Source: Shewanella sp. (GTDB taxonomy: Bacteria > Pseudomonadota > Gammaproteobacteria > Enterobacterales > Shewanellaceae). Taken from it: a DNA stretch of 36,708 nucleotides. The position numbers and the translations under genes are program-made. Shown here one piece after another: positions 9,001 through 19,000 of the stretch. Position 1 is the stretch's first letter; every line of letters begins with the position of its first letter. The stretch spans positions 1-36,708 of the forward strand of contig NZ_JABSSM010000042.1 of the NCBI RefSeq assembly GCF_013214165.1, written 5' to 3'. The notes under the pieces are model-generated. The model was given only the letters and a program-made list of their open reading frames with translations, was not told where the DNA came from and did no database searches.

Positions 9001-12000
9001 GCCAAGATGGCTAAGTCCTTAGAGACCGGCACTGTGACTAGCACGACGGTTATTGAAGAAAAGATCGTCGAGAAAGTGGTTGAAAAAATAGTTGAAGTAG
9101 AAAAAATCGTAGAAAAAGTGGTTGAAGTAGAAAAGATTGTTGAAGTTGCATCTCTGCAAGCAAGCAACGCACCAGCCACTTATATCCCAGCCAATGCCGA
9201 GCCCGTTCAAGAGAATCTAGTCGTGTCTAAAAATGCCAAGCCATCAGTCATCGTTAATAGCGGCGATGCGTTAACTCACTTCTTTGCAGCCCAGCAGCAA
9301 GCTGCCGAGCTTCACCAACAATTTCTGCAGATCCCCCAGCAATACGGTGAGACCTTCACCACCTTGATGACAGAGCAAACTAAACTCGCTAGCGCAGGTA
9401 TTGCGCTTCCAGAGAGCCTACAACGCTCTATGGAGCAGTTCCACCAGCTTCAGGCGCAAACTCTGCAAAGCCATACTCAATTCCTTGAGATGCAAACAGG
9501 CAGCAACACTGCAGCACTAAATATGCTTAACGGTGCGCCAGCAGTCCTCTCTACACCAGCAACAGCCCAACCCGTTAAAACGGTTACTCCTGTTCAAGCT
9601 GTAATTGCGCCTATAGTCGCGCCTGTTCAGGTTGCAGCGCCCCTAGTCGCGCCAGTACAGGCAGCTCCGACTCCAGTAGCTCCTGCTCAGGCAGCCCCTC
9701 AGTATCAGGCTGCCAAAGTAGAAAATAAAGTTGAGCCAGTCGCTACTAATACAAGCGCCGCGAGCTCTGCTAATACAAGTGCAGCTGTAGCCCTTTCACA
9801 AGCCGCTGAAGGCTCACTCTCTGCAGCTAAGATTCAAGCCACCATGCTCGAAGTGGTTGCCGAGAAGACTGGCTACCCCACTGAGATGTTAGAGCTTGAG
9901 ATGGACATGGAAGCCGATTTAGGTATCGACTCTATTAAGCGCGTCGAAATCTTGGGTACAGTTCAAGATGAGCTACCAGGTCTGCCTGAGCTTAGCCCTG
10001 AAGATTTAGCCGAGTGTCGTACATTGGGTGAAATCGTAGCTTATATGAATTCTAAGTTACCTGCTGCTGGCTCTGCTGATAGCGCTAGCGCCGCGGCGGC
10101 TCATAACGTTAGTGCCGCTGAGGGCTCACTCTCTGCTGAGACAGCCTTGAGCGCGCAAGAAGTACAAGCGACTATGATGTCAGTGGTAGCTGAGAAGACG
10201 GGCTACCCCACTGAGATGCTAGAGCTTGAGATGGATATGGAAGCCGATCTAGGCATCGACTCTATCAAGCGCGTCGAAATCTTAGGTACTGTTCAAGACG
10301 AACTTCCTGGTCTGCCCGAGCTTAGCCCTGAAGATTTAGCCGAGTGTCGTACATTGGGCGAAATCGTTGCCTACATGAATAGTAAACTTCCTTCAAGTGC
10401 CGCTGAAGGCTCAGCTTCTATTTCAAGTGCCGCTGAAGGCTCAGCTTCTATTTCAAGTGCCGCCGCGGCGCCTGCTGTTAGCGGACTTTCTGCAGAAACA
10501 GTTCAAGCCACCATGATGTCAGTGGTTGCCGACAAGACTGGCTACCCCACTGAGATGCTTGAACTGAGCATGGATATGGAAGCGGACTTAGGTATCGACT
10601 CAATCAAGCGCGTCGAGATCTTAGGTACCGTACAAGACGAACTGCCTGGCTTGCCTGAGCTAAACCCTGAAGATCTTGCCGAGTGTCGTACATTGGGCGA
10701 AATCGTTGCTTATATGAACTCTAAGCTACCTGCTGCTGGCTCTGCTGATAGCGCCGCGGCGGCTGCTAATGTGAGTGCCGCTGAAGGCTCGACTCATACA
10801 AGTGCCGCTGAGGGCTCACTCTCTGCTGAGACAGCCTTGAGCGCGCAAGAAGTTCAAGCCACCATGATGTCAGTGGTTGCCGACAAGACTGGCTACCCCA
10901 CTGAGATGCTTGAACTGAGCATGGATATGGAAGCGGACCTTGGTATCGACTCTATCAAGCGCGTCGAGATCTTAGGTACCGTACAAGACGAACTGCCAGG
11001 CTTGCCTGAGCTAAACCCTGAAGATCTTGCCGAGTGTCGTACACTGGGCGAAATCGTAAGCTACATGAACTCTAAGCTGACTAATACCAGTGCCACCGCA
11101 GGCGCTGCTGTAGCTTCAACGATTGCAGCTGCAACCGATGGGGTAAAATCAGTCGCGGATACCATCACATCGAGTATTGAGCTTCCACCTCACAGCGAGG
11201 TAACGCTAAAAAAGCTTAATGCGGCGGACACGATTAAAAACTGTTTCGCCGCAGACGCAACTCTTGTGATCACCGATGATGGTCATAACGCCGGCGTGTT
11301 AGCAGAGAAACTGACAAAGCAAGGTCTTAAAGTAGCCGTTATACGTCTACCTGAGGGCGGTGCTCAATCACCACTTAACAGCGATATCGCCAGCTTCCAG
11401 GCAAAGAGCACTGATGAAGCGGGTATTAGCGCCGTTATTGCTCAAATAGAACAGCAACTAGGTCAAATTGGTGGATTCATTCACCTGCAACCTGAAGCTA
11501 ATAACACGAACATAACCGATGCCGTTAACCTAAGCGATAACAGCTTCACTCATGTTAGCCAAGCCTTCCTTTGGGCTAAGCTACTTCAGCCAAAGCTTAC
11601 TGTATCAAGTGATAAGCGCCGCAGCTTTATCACCGTCAGCCGTATCGATGGTGGCTTCGGTTACTTAGACATTAAACAACTTCAAAGCGCTGAGCTAAAC
11701 CAAGCAGCATTAGCAGGCTTAACCAAGACACTCAGCCATGAGTGGCCAACGGTCTTCTGTCGCGCTTTAGATATCGCAGCAAACTTAGATGCAACTCATC
11801 TTGCTGATGCAGTCACAGCTGAGCTTTTCGATAGTGTCACTCAATTGCCAGAAGTGGGTTTGTCACTCGACGCTAAAGGTAACGTTTCACGTACGACCTT
11901 AATTGCAGGTGAAGCGAGCAGTAAACATGCAGCACTTGAGTTAAGCAGTGCAGATACCATACTGGTGACTGGGGGAGCTAAAGGCGTGACCTTCGAATGT

Positions 12001-13791
12001 GCTTTGGCATTGGCTAAGCGTACCAAGTCGCACTTTATCCTGGCGGGACGTAGCGAGCTACTCGCGATCCCAACATGGGCTGAAACCAAGCAGATCAGCG
12101 AACTTAAACCTGCTGCCATTGCTCACATCATCTCTACGGGTAATAAGCCGACACCTAAACAGGTCGAATCCTTAGTGTGGACAGTTAAAAGCTCACTCGA
12201 GATAAACACAGCGCTTGAGGCTTTTGCCCAAGTAGGTGCGAGTGCCGAGTATGTCAGCATGGATGTCACAGACCCAGCTGCTATTTCCAAGGCGCTTAAA
12301 GGCAAAAGTAACCAGATCACCGGTCTTATCCACGGTGCTGGCGTACTGGCCGATAAGCATATTCAAGACAAGACCATTGAAGAATTAGGGCGTGTCTACG
12401 GCACCAAGGTTAATGGTCTGAAGGCTGTGCTGGCTGTACTTGATGCGAGTAAGGTGAAACTGCTGGCCATGTTCTCATCGGCTGCGGGCTTCTACGGCAA
12501 CACAGGTCAGAGCGACTACGCCATGTCAAACGACATCCTTAACAAGGCAGCGCTGCAGTTCACTGCACGCAACCCACAAGCTAAAGTGATGAGCTTTAAC
12601 TGGGGCCCTTGGGATGGTGGTATGGTTAATCCAGCACTGAAGAAGATGTTTACCGACCGTGGTGTGTACGTTATCCCACTCAAGGCTGGCGCCGAGTTAT
12701 TTGCCAGCCAACTATTGAGCAAAACGGGTGTACAATTGCTCGTTGGTACTTCGATGCAGGGCGGCGACGGCTCTCAATCAAAAAACGCTGAAGGCTCTGC
12801 TACAGAAGGTTCTTCTGTAAAAAAGCTTAATGCGGGTGAGGTGCTCAACGCATCGCGCCCGCTAGCACCTGTTTCTTTAACGCCTTTGACGTTAACAAGA
12901 GCCTTAAACCCTAATGCGATGGCCTTTATTCAAGACCACCGCATTAGCGGTAATTCGGTGCTACCCACAGTGTGTGCAATACAGTGGATGCGCGAAGCCG
13001 CAAGCAAAATGCTCGGGGCGCGCGTAAAAGTGCTCGATTATAAGCTGCTTAAAGGGATCATCTTCGACCATGATGATGTGCAACAGATGACGCTGGAACT
13101 GACTCCGTTAGAAGAGCCCTCAGCGGTACTTGGAAACAGTGAGCCTGCAGCTGCAATCAACAAAGCGCCTTCAACGGCTCGTAGAATGAGCGCCATGATC
13201 ACCTGTCAGGGGCGTCCGCAATATAAAGCGACGCTCGAAAGCGATGAGTCCATTGAGCTCCCACCCGCTAAGCGATTTACCGATACCACTGAGTGTATCG
13301 CTACTGCGAGTGAACTTTATACTAACGGTACCCTGTTCCACGGACCCCGTTTACAGGGCATTGAAAAGGTATTGCAGTTTAATGATTCGGGTCTGTTAAT
13401 CCGTTGCCGTTTGCCAAACGTGAGTGATGAAGATTGTGGTCATTTTGTCGCCACCACTCACCTTGGTGGTAGCCAGCCCTTCGCCGAAGACTTGCTTCTA
13501 CAAGCCATGCTGGTGTGGGCGAGACTCAAGTACGGTGCGGCCAGCCTACCCTCGGCTATCGGTGAGTTTATCTCCAACAAACCCATGGCCTTTGGTGAGT
13601 CTGGATTCATCGAGCTTGAAGTGGTTAAGACCAGTTCTCGCTCACTGCAAGCTAATGTCGCGCTTTACCATGAAAATGGCGAGCTCAGCGCTATGATGAA
13701 GGGGGCAAAAGTCACCGTCAGCAAGAGCCTGAATGATGCTTTCTTGGCGAAGCCCTCAGCGGCTCTAGATAAAGCAAGTGAGGCTAAATAG
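6013..13791 (+). CDS. pfaA: PUFA synthase subunit PfaA (KS-MAT-4xACP-KR-DH)
   Basis: This 2592-residue iterative type I fatty acid/polyketide synthase carries the growing chain. Domains in order: KS about 39-495, with DAACAGS (Cys238), His373 (EAHGTGT) and His413 (GHTKS); MAT about 610-925, with GQGSQ at 617 and GHSFGEL (Ser712); a Glu/Lys/Val helix-like linker at 1013-1045; four ACPs with LGIDSIKR serines at 1307, 1417, 1530 and 1647; KR with TGGAKGV (1986-1992) and Ser2156/Tyr2169/Asn2173; and a C-terminal hot-dog DH with HRISGNSVLP (2309-2318) and Asp2493/Gln2497. Four ACPs is at the low end; five or six are known in other producers. The RBS GGAG is 7 bases from the ATG. The start overlaps the pfaR stop, and the stop overlaps the pfaB start. 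All catalytic residues looked for are present. Confidence 0.97.
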   Translation: MSQTSKPSKKPLANDNKSAPESVQDSKADKRLNKRLKDMPIAIVGMASIFANSRYLNKFWDLISEKIDAITELPPTHWQPEDYYDANKSTPDKSYCKRGGFLPDVDFNPMEFGLPPNILELTDTSQLLSLIVAKEVLADANLPESYDRDKIGITLGVGGGQKISHSLTARLQYPVLKKVFKHSGISDTDSEMLIKKFQDQYVHWEENSFPGSLGNVISGRIANRFDLGGMNCVVDAACAGSLAAMRMAVSELIDGRSDMMITGGVCTDNSPSMYMSFSKTPAFTTNETIQPFDIDSKGMMIGEGIGMIALKRLDDAERDGDRIYSVIRGIGSSSDGKFKSIYAPRPEGQAKALHRAYDDAGFAPHTLGLIEAHGTGTAAGDAAEFAGLCSVFSQGNDTKQHIALGSVKSQIGHTKSTAGTAGLIKASLALHHKVLPATINISEPSPKLNIENSPFYLNTETRPWLPRADGTPRRAGISSFGFGGTNFHFVLEEYTKEHSRDDGEKAKYRQRQVAQSFLISAATKDALISELNNLAASSTQAEFNLKDAAANYSLRELDAKAPRLGLVANTSDELATLIKQAVAKLTDNSNDSAWQLPGGTSYRAASVEGKVAALFAGQGSQYLNMGRDLACYYPEMRQQLVSADKVFAANDKTPLSQTLYPRPVFNKDDLKAQEAILTNTANAQSAIGAISMGQYALFTAAGFNADMVAGHSFGELSALCAAGVISSEDYYQLAFARGDAMATKAPAKDGVEAANSVPDSGAMFAILHQGKGTKSAEDLATLEATIAKFDGVKVANYNAPTQSVIAGPTVSTAEAAKALSELGYKAINLPVSAAFHTELVGHAQAPFAKAIDAAKFSKPKRALYSNATGELYDNSAAKIKASFKQHMLQSVRFTTELEAMYNAGARVFVEFGPKNILQKLVQGTLADKADISTISINPSPKGDSDLQLKQAAVQMAVAGIKLDNIDPYQADIAAPAKASPMNITLNAVNHISKATRAKMAKSLETGTVTSTTVIEEKIVEKVVEKIVEVEKIVEKVVEVEKIVEVASLQASNAPATYIPANAEPVQENLVVSKNAKPSVIVNSGDALTHFFAAQQQAAELHQQFLQIPQQYGETFTTLMTEQTKLASAGIALPESLQRSMEQFHQLQAQTLQSHTQFLEMQTGSNTAALNMLNGAPAVLSTPATAQPVKTVTPVQAVIAPIVAPVQVAAPLVAPVQAAPTPVAPAQAAPQYQAAKVENKVEPVATNTSAASSANTSAAVALSQAAEGSLSAAKIQATMLEVVAEKTGYPTEMLELEMDMEADLGIDSIKRVEILGTVQDELPGLPELSPEDLAECRTLGEIVAYMNSKLPAAGSADSASAAAAHNVSAAEGSLSAETALSAQEVQATMMSVVAEKTGYPTEMLELEMDMEADLGIDSIKRVEILGTVQDELPGLPELSPEDLAECRTLGEIVAYMNSKLPSSAAEGSASISSAAEGSASISSAAAAPAVSGLSAETVQATMMSVVADKTGYPTEMLELSMDMEADLGIDSIKRVEILGTVQDELPGLPELNPEDLAECRTLGEIVAYMNSKLPAAGSADSAAAAANVSAAEGSTHTSAAEGSLSAETALSAQEVQATMMSVVADKTGYPTEMLELSMDMEADLGIDSIKRVEILGTVQDELPGLPELNPEDLAECRTLGEIVSYMNSKLTNTSATAGAAVASTIAAATDGVKSVADTITSSIELPPHSEVTLKKLNAADTIKNCFAADATLVITDDGHNAGVLAEKLTKQGLKVAVIRLPEGGAQSPLNSDIASFQAKSTDEAGISAVIAQIEQQLGQIGGFIHLQPEANNTNITDAVNLSDNSFTHVSQAFLWAKLLQPKLTVSSDKRRSFITVSRIDGGFGYLDIKQLQSAELNQAALAGLTKTLSHEWPTVFCRALDIAANLDATHLADAVTAELFDSVTQLPEVGLSLDAKGNVSRTTLIAGEASSKHAALELSSADTILVTGGAKGVTFECALALAKRTKSHFILAGRSELLAIPTWAETKQISELKPAAIAHIISTGNKPTPKQVESLVWTVKSSLEINTALEAFAQVGASAEYVSMDVTDPAAISKALKGKSNQITGLIHGAGVLADKHIQDKTIEELGRVYGTKVNGLKAVLAVLDASKVKLLAMFSSAAGFYGNTGQSDYAMSNDILNKAALQFTARNPQAKVMSFNWGPWDGGMVNPALKKMFTDRGVYVIPLKAGAELFASQLLSKTGVQLLVGTSMQGGDGSQSKNAEGSATEGSSVKKLNAGEVLNASRPLAPVSLTPLTLTRALNPNAMAFIQDHRISGNSVLPTVCAIQWMREAASKMLGARVKVLDYKLLKGIIFDHDDVQQMTLELTPLEEPSAVLGNSEPAAAINKAPSTARRMSAMITCQGRPQYKATLESDESIELPPAKRFTDTTECIATASELYTNGTLFHGPRLQGIEKVLQFNDSGLLIRCRLPNVSDEDCGHFVATTHLGGSQPFAEDLLLQAMLVWARLKYGAASLPSAIGEFISNKPMAFGESGFIELEVVKTSSRSLQANVALYHENGELSAMMKGAKVTVSKSLNDAFLAKPSAALDKASEAK
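9802..10817 (+). repeat. Reiterated AEGS linker motif among the pfaA ACP domains
   Basis: The 14-base word GCCGCTGA(A/G)GGCTC, coding Ala-Ala-Glu-Gly-Ser, occurs at 9802, 10114, 10399, 10429, 10777 and 10804, always in frame and always in linkers. A shorter copy lies at 12787 after the KR domain. Between ACP2 and ACP3 a 30-base unit is repeated exactly (10393-10422, 10423-10452), with 11 bases of a third copy. These look like slippage-grown flexible linkers. Confidence 0.85.
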
Positions 13792-16043
13792 TGAATCAGA
13801 CGCTTAATGCTCAGCAGCAAGCGCCTCAAAAAGTAGCGATGCCACTGCGCATCGCGCTTTTAGTGTTGCCGTCGACCAGACTATGTTGCGATGTTCAGTC
13901 GGCTAATCCACTCGAGGTACTGCTGCCTGAGCTTTATCAATCAGGACTGCTCTCTTCTAAAGAGGGGGCGTCAGAGCAGATTGTTATCATTGAAGTCGAT
14001 GACTTCGAAGCTAACCTCAAGGCGAGTATCCAGGCTATCGATGAAGGTAAACTGGTGCAATTATCGACACCTACCCAGTCCCTGTTGATGATGCCTGCGC
14101 TCAAGGCCGCGCAGCTTAGGATCCATCCCCATGCACAGCTCGCGGCGATACAACAAGGTGATGCTGGTGTCCAGCAGACCATGGCGCTCGCACTGGCTCA
14201 GGCTAAACGCGATATCGCCACTGTGAGTAAGGTAGAGAACCTGCATGATCTGGACAGCCAGCAGAAATTTGCCGCGGTTCACCAGTTGATCACTGAGCTT
14301 GCTTCTCGAACCTCAATTCGAAATGAGGTCAATGAGGGTGTTGAACTAGGGCCCAAACAGGCCAAGAGTCACTACTGGTTTACGCCAAATCATCAGGCAA
14401 GAGTGACTGCGGTCAACTTCTCTCATTCGGTTAACAATATTTCGGCAGGCAAACAGACTAATGCCAGCTTTATTATTACTCAAGGTACAGGTTTTATTGC
14501 GCCTAAATCGATTGTCGACAGCCAGCGCTTACAGTTTGTACTATCGGGTGATACTCAAGCTGAGCTACTCACCGCACTCAACGGCCTCAAGACAGAACTC
14601 CAGGCTGAGCCTAGTCCAGCTTCAGTGCTCACTGTGATGAGAGATAATCTTATCGCGTTCGAGCAGACCAACACCCATTACGCCGTCACGCTCCAAGCAA
14701 GCTCAGTTGACGCTATGCTGCTTGAGATCAATGCCATGATTGAAGCATTGCCAGCGGTAATGGCTGATGATGGCCAGCACAGCTACAAGACGCCGGCGGG
14801 CAGTTACTTCACCTCAAAGCCATTGGGCAATGTTGCCACAGCGGGTCTGGCCTTCGTCTATCCCGGTGTAGGCACAGTTTATGCCGACATGTTTAGCGAG
14901 CTACACAGATACTTCCCATCACTCTACTCACGACTAGAGCGAGAGGGCGATCTAAAATCTATGTTACAAGCCGATGCTATCTATCATTTAGACGCTAAAG
15001 TTGCCCCAGCCATGCCCCTAGGCGATCTGGCTATTGCCGGTGTTGGCAGCAGTTATCTGCTAACTCAACTCTTGATGCAAGAGTTCAACGTCACTCCAAA
15101 CTTCGCCCTAGGTTACTCCATGGGTGAAGCCTCTATGTGGGCCAGCCTTGGCGTATGGGAAAACCCCCATGATTTGATAAGTAAGACCCAAACGGATCCC
15201 TTGTTTACCACCGCCATATCCGGACCGCTGAGTGCAGTGAGGCAAGCATGGAAACTGGACCACACAGATAGCGACATTGTCTGGAACAGCTTCGTAGTAC
15301 GCAGCCCTAGCGAACCGATTAAAGCCCTGCTGCCAGAATTCCCCCGTGCATATCTGGCCATCATTCAGGGTGATACCTGCGTGATCGCGGGCTGTGAGAC
15401 TCAATGCCGTGAGCTACTGACCAAGCTGAAGAAGCGTGGCATAGCCGCTAACCGAGTCACGGCCATGCACACGACACCGGCGATGGAAGAGCACGCCAAC
15501 GTGATTGAGTTTTATACTCAACCACTGCGTGACGAATTGCCGCAAGATATCAAGTTCATCAGTGCTGCGAGCCTGTCTGGTGACCGGCGCGATAAGGCCG
15601 TCAACGAGGCGGGCGCTATTGATAGCACTATGATTGCCGAGTCTATCGCCGATACTTTTTGTCATACCTTGGACTTTACCTCGCTGATCCACAGCGCCCA
15701 ACGACAAGGCGCTAAGCTATTTGTCGAACTCGGCGCCGACAGACAAAACAGCACCTTGATCGACAAGATAGCTAAGCTCGACAGAAGCTGCGGGGCAGAA
15801 GCCAGCAGCTATCCATGCTGTACAGTGCCTGTCAACGCCAAAGGCGGTGATGACATCACTAGCCTACTAAAGGCATTGGGACAACTTATCAGTCATAGAG
15901 TGCCGCTATCACTGCGACCTCTCATCGATGGACTCAAGCGAGAAATTGCGCTCCGAGAATTGAACTCAACCGGTTTAACTGCTCACAATAGCGTCATCTC
16001 GGCTGAGCCCGATGCCAACAAATTACTCAAAGGGGAAGTTTAA
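13791..16043 (+). CDS. pfaB: PUFA synthase subunit PfaB (acyltransferase)
   Basis: The product is 750 residues, starting with GTG at 13791. The stop of pfaA (TAG) and this GTG share one base, so translation is likely coupled. The C-terminal half is an acyltransferase domain: VYPGVGT at 356-362, GYSMGE (441-446) with nucleophile Ser443, and a plausible catalytic His560 in AMHTT. The N-terminal 330 residues show no motif I can assign. PfaB is known to influence which product a pfa cluster makes (EPA or DHA), and the domain content and Shewanella context here fit EPA. Its last codon overlaps the ATG of pfaC (TAATG). Confidence 0.95.
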   Translation: MNQTLNAQQQAPQKVAMPLRIALLVLPSTRLCCDVQSANPLEVLLPELYQSGLLSSKEGASEQIVIIEVDDFEANLKASIQAIDEGKLVQLSTPTQSLLMMPALKAAQLRIHPHAQLAAIQQGDAGVQQTMALALAQAKRDIATVSKVENLHDLDSQQKFAAVHQLITELASRTSIRNEVNEGVELGPKQAKSHYWFTPNHQARVTAVNFSHSVNNISAGKQTNASFIITQGTGFIAPKSIVDSQRLQFVLSGDTQAELLTALNGLKTELQAEPSPASVLTVMRDNLIAFEQTNTHYAVTLQASSVDAMLLEINAMIEALPAVMADDGQHSYKTPAGSYFTSKPLGNVATAGLAFVYPGVGTVYADMFSELHRYFPSLYSRLEREGDLKSMLQADAIYHLDAKVAPAMPLGDLAIAGVGSSYLLTQLLMQEFNVTPNFALGYSMGEASMWASLGVWENPHDLISKTQTDPLFTTAISGPLSAVRQAWKLDHTDSDIVWNSFVVRSPSEPIKALLPEFPRAYLAIIQGDTCVIAGCETQCRELLTKLKKRGIAANRVTAMHTTPAMEEHANVIEFYTQPLRDELPQDIKFISAASLSGDRRDKAVNEAGAIDSTMIAESIADTFCHTLDFTSLIHSAQRQGAKLFVELGADRQNSTLIDKIAKLDRSCGAEASSYPCCTVPVNAKGGDDITSLLKALGQLISHRVPLSLRPLIDGLKREIALRELNSTGLTAHNSVISAEPDANKLLKGEV

Positions 16044-19000
16044 TGTCCTTCTCGAATAACAATAGCGACAAGCCTTCAAGCAAACAGAGAAAAATCGCCA
16101 TAGTGGGTCTAGCCGCCCTCTATCCCGATGCCAAGAGCCCAGAGGAATTTTGGCAGAATTTACTCGATAAGCGAGACTCTCGCAGTATCCTAACCGATGA
16201 AAAGTTAGGGGCTAATACCCAGGATTATCAGGGTGTTCAGGGCCAATCAGACCGCTTCTATTGTAACCAGGGTGGCTATATTGAGCACTTCAGCTTCGAT
16301 GCCACAGGCTATCAACTACCCAGCGAGAGCCTGACGGGTCTGGATAACAGCTTTCTTTGGGCACTGGATACCAGCCGTAAAGCACTCATCGATGCCGGGA
16401 TCAGCTTAAACAGTCCCTCTTTAGCGCGTACAGGGATCATCATGGGCGCCTTGTCATTCCCGACAACCCGCTCAAATGATCTGTTCTTGCCTATCTATCA
16501 CAGCGCCGTCGAGAAGGCATTGCAGGATAAGTTAGCCAACCCGGATTTTAAGCTCAACCCAACCAATGCTCATACACAAAGAGCCCGCAGCGAAACGGTC
16601 ATCGATAATGCCAACGGTGCTATCGCTCACAACGCCTCAAAGATCGTTGCAGATGCCTTAGGCTTAGGCAGCGTACAACTCAGTCTGGATGCCGCCTGTG
16701 CCAGCTCAGTCTATTCTTTAAAACTCGCGTGTGATTATCTCACCGCGGGCAAAGCCGATGTGATGTTAGCCGGCGCCGTCTCTGGCGCCGACCCTTTCTT
16801 CATCAACATGGGCTTCTCTATCTTCCATGCTTACCCAGATCATGGTTTCTCGGCTCCGTTTGATGGTGACAGTAAAGGCTTGTTCGCCGGTGAAGGTGCT
16901 GGCGTCATGGTGCTCAAACGTTTAGATGATGCCGAGCGTGATGGTGATAAAATTTATGCCGTCGTCAGTGGCGTCGGCCTGTCCAACGACGGTAAAGGCC
17001 AGTTTGTACTGAGCCCTAACTCTAAGGGACAAATTAAAGCCTTTGAACGTGCCTATGCAGCCAGTGATATCGAACCTAAAGATATCGAAGTGATCGAATG
17101 TCACGCCACAGGCACGCCACTGGGTGACAAGGTTGAGCTCACGTCCATGGAGACCTTCTTCGAAGACAAGCTTGAGGGCACCGATGCGCCACTACTTGGC
17201 TCGGCTAAGTCTAACCTGGCCCACCTGCTCACAGCAGCTGGCATGCCTGGGATCATGAAGATGATCTTCGCCATGAAAGAAGGCGCATTGCCGCCTAGCA
17301 TCAATATCAGCGCTGCAATCGAATCGCCTAAGGGACTGTTTGGCACCAACACCATACCCAATCAGGTGCAGCCTTGGCCGGTGAAATCTGGCAACACGCT
17401 GCGCCACGCCGGCGTATCGGTATTCGGTTTCGGTGGCTGTAATGCTCACCTGTTACTGGAATCCTACTCAGTTCAACACGCAGCAGGCGCTGGACAACAA
17501 GCTGTCGCTCAAGATGAATTGCTAGCCGCCGAGCCTGACGCGATGAAGATAGTCGGTCTGGCCGCTCATTTCGGTCCACTGAGCAGCATTAATAAGCTCA
17601 GTAATGCCATTGCATCAGACACTAATGGTTTTATTTCGCTACCGAAACAGCGCTGGAAAGGCTTAGATAAGCATCCTGAGCTGCTGGCAGAGTTTGGTCT
17701 TAGTGCAGCCCCTAAGGGCGCCTATATTGACAGCTTCGAGCTAGACTTCCTGCGCTTCAAGCTGCCGCCCAATGAAGATGACCGCTTGATCTCACAACAG
17801 CTTATGCTGATGAAGGTAACCGATGAAGCCATCCGTGATGCCAAGTTAAAGCCAGGCCAGAGAGTCGCCGTGTTAGTTGCCATGGAAACCGAGCTTGAGC
17901 TGCACCAGTTTCGCGGCCGAGTTAACCTGCACACTCAACTGCAAGAAAGCCTTACAGCCATAGGTGTCACCCTCAGTGAAGATGAATACCTAGCCCTGGA
18001 AGCTATCACCATGGACAGTGTACTCGATGCGGCTAAGCTCAATCAGTACACCAGTTTTATTGGTAACATCATGGCCTCGCGTATCGCATCCTTATGGGAC
18101 TTCGATGGCCCGGCATTTACCATCTCGGCAGCAGAGCAATCCGTCAGCCGCTGTCTCGATGTCGCGCAGAATATGATGGCCAGTGAATCGCTCGATGCTG
18201 TGGTCATCGCCGCTGTGGACCTTTCCGGCAGTTTCGAACAGGTGATACTGAAAAACAGTGTTGCACCAGTTGCCTTTGATCCCGCGTCGAACACAGGCTG
18301 GAATGTGGGAGAAGGCGCCGGTGCAATCGTGCTGATCCCAGACGTGGCTAGCAGTGATGGCAGCGGCTCTTATGGCCAAACTTATGGCCAGATTAGTGCA
18401 CTCGCCTTCGGCAGAGCCAAAGACTCGAGTCTTATTACCGATAGCTTATTGGCTCAAGCCGGCGTAGACATCAGCACCATCAAGGTCGTTGAAACCAATA
18501 TCGCACCAGGCAGTTCATCAACACCATCTGTCGCCTCGCTCAATGCATTTCCTCATGCCATTGCCACCAGCGCAGATAGCCGCGTCGGACACTGCTTCGC
18601 CGCAGCGGGAATGGCTGGCATGCTTCACGGCCTACTCAGCCTGTCCAAACTCAGCCATGCTGGCAACGCGCTGGTGGTGAACATCAACGAAGACCAAGCA
18701 TCTCAATTGCTGCTAAGCCAAACGGCGAATGAAAACAATGCGCTTAAGTCACGCCTAAGCGGTGAGCTCAAGTCTGATGCCAAGCATCAACTGCTCAAGC
18801 AAGTGACCTTAGGTGGCCGCGATATCTATCAACATATTGTCGATACACCACTGGCCAGTTTACCCTCGATTCAGAGCAAGCTTGCCCAAGGCCGCGCTTC
18901 ATCTGTGGTTAAGCAGCACAAGCCTTTAGTCACACGCTCCGCTCCAGCAAGCGTGCAAACAGCATCGCAGCATGTCCAAGCAGCACCTGTGAGTCCTACA

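Noticed and set aside
8916..9210. Minus-strand frames over the Glu/Lys/Val linker of pfaA
   Set aside because: These low-complexity Phe/Ser/Thr frames are the mirror of the repetitive GAA-rich coding sequence, not genes.
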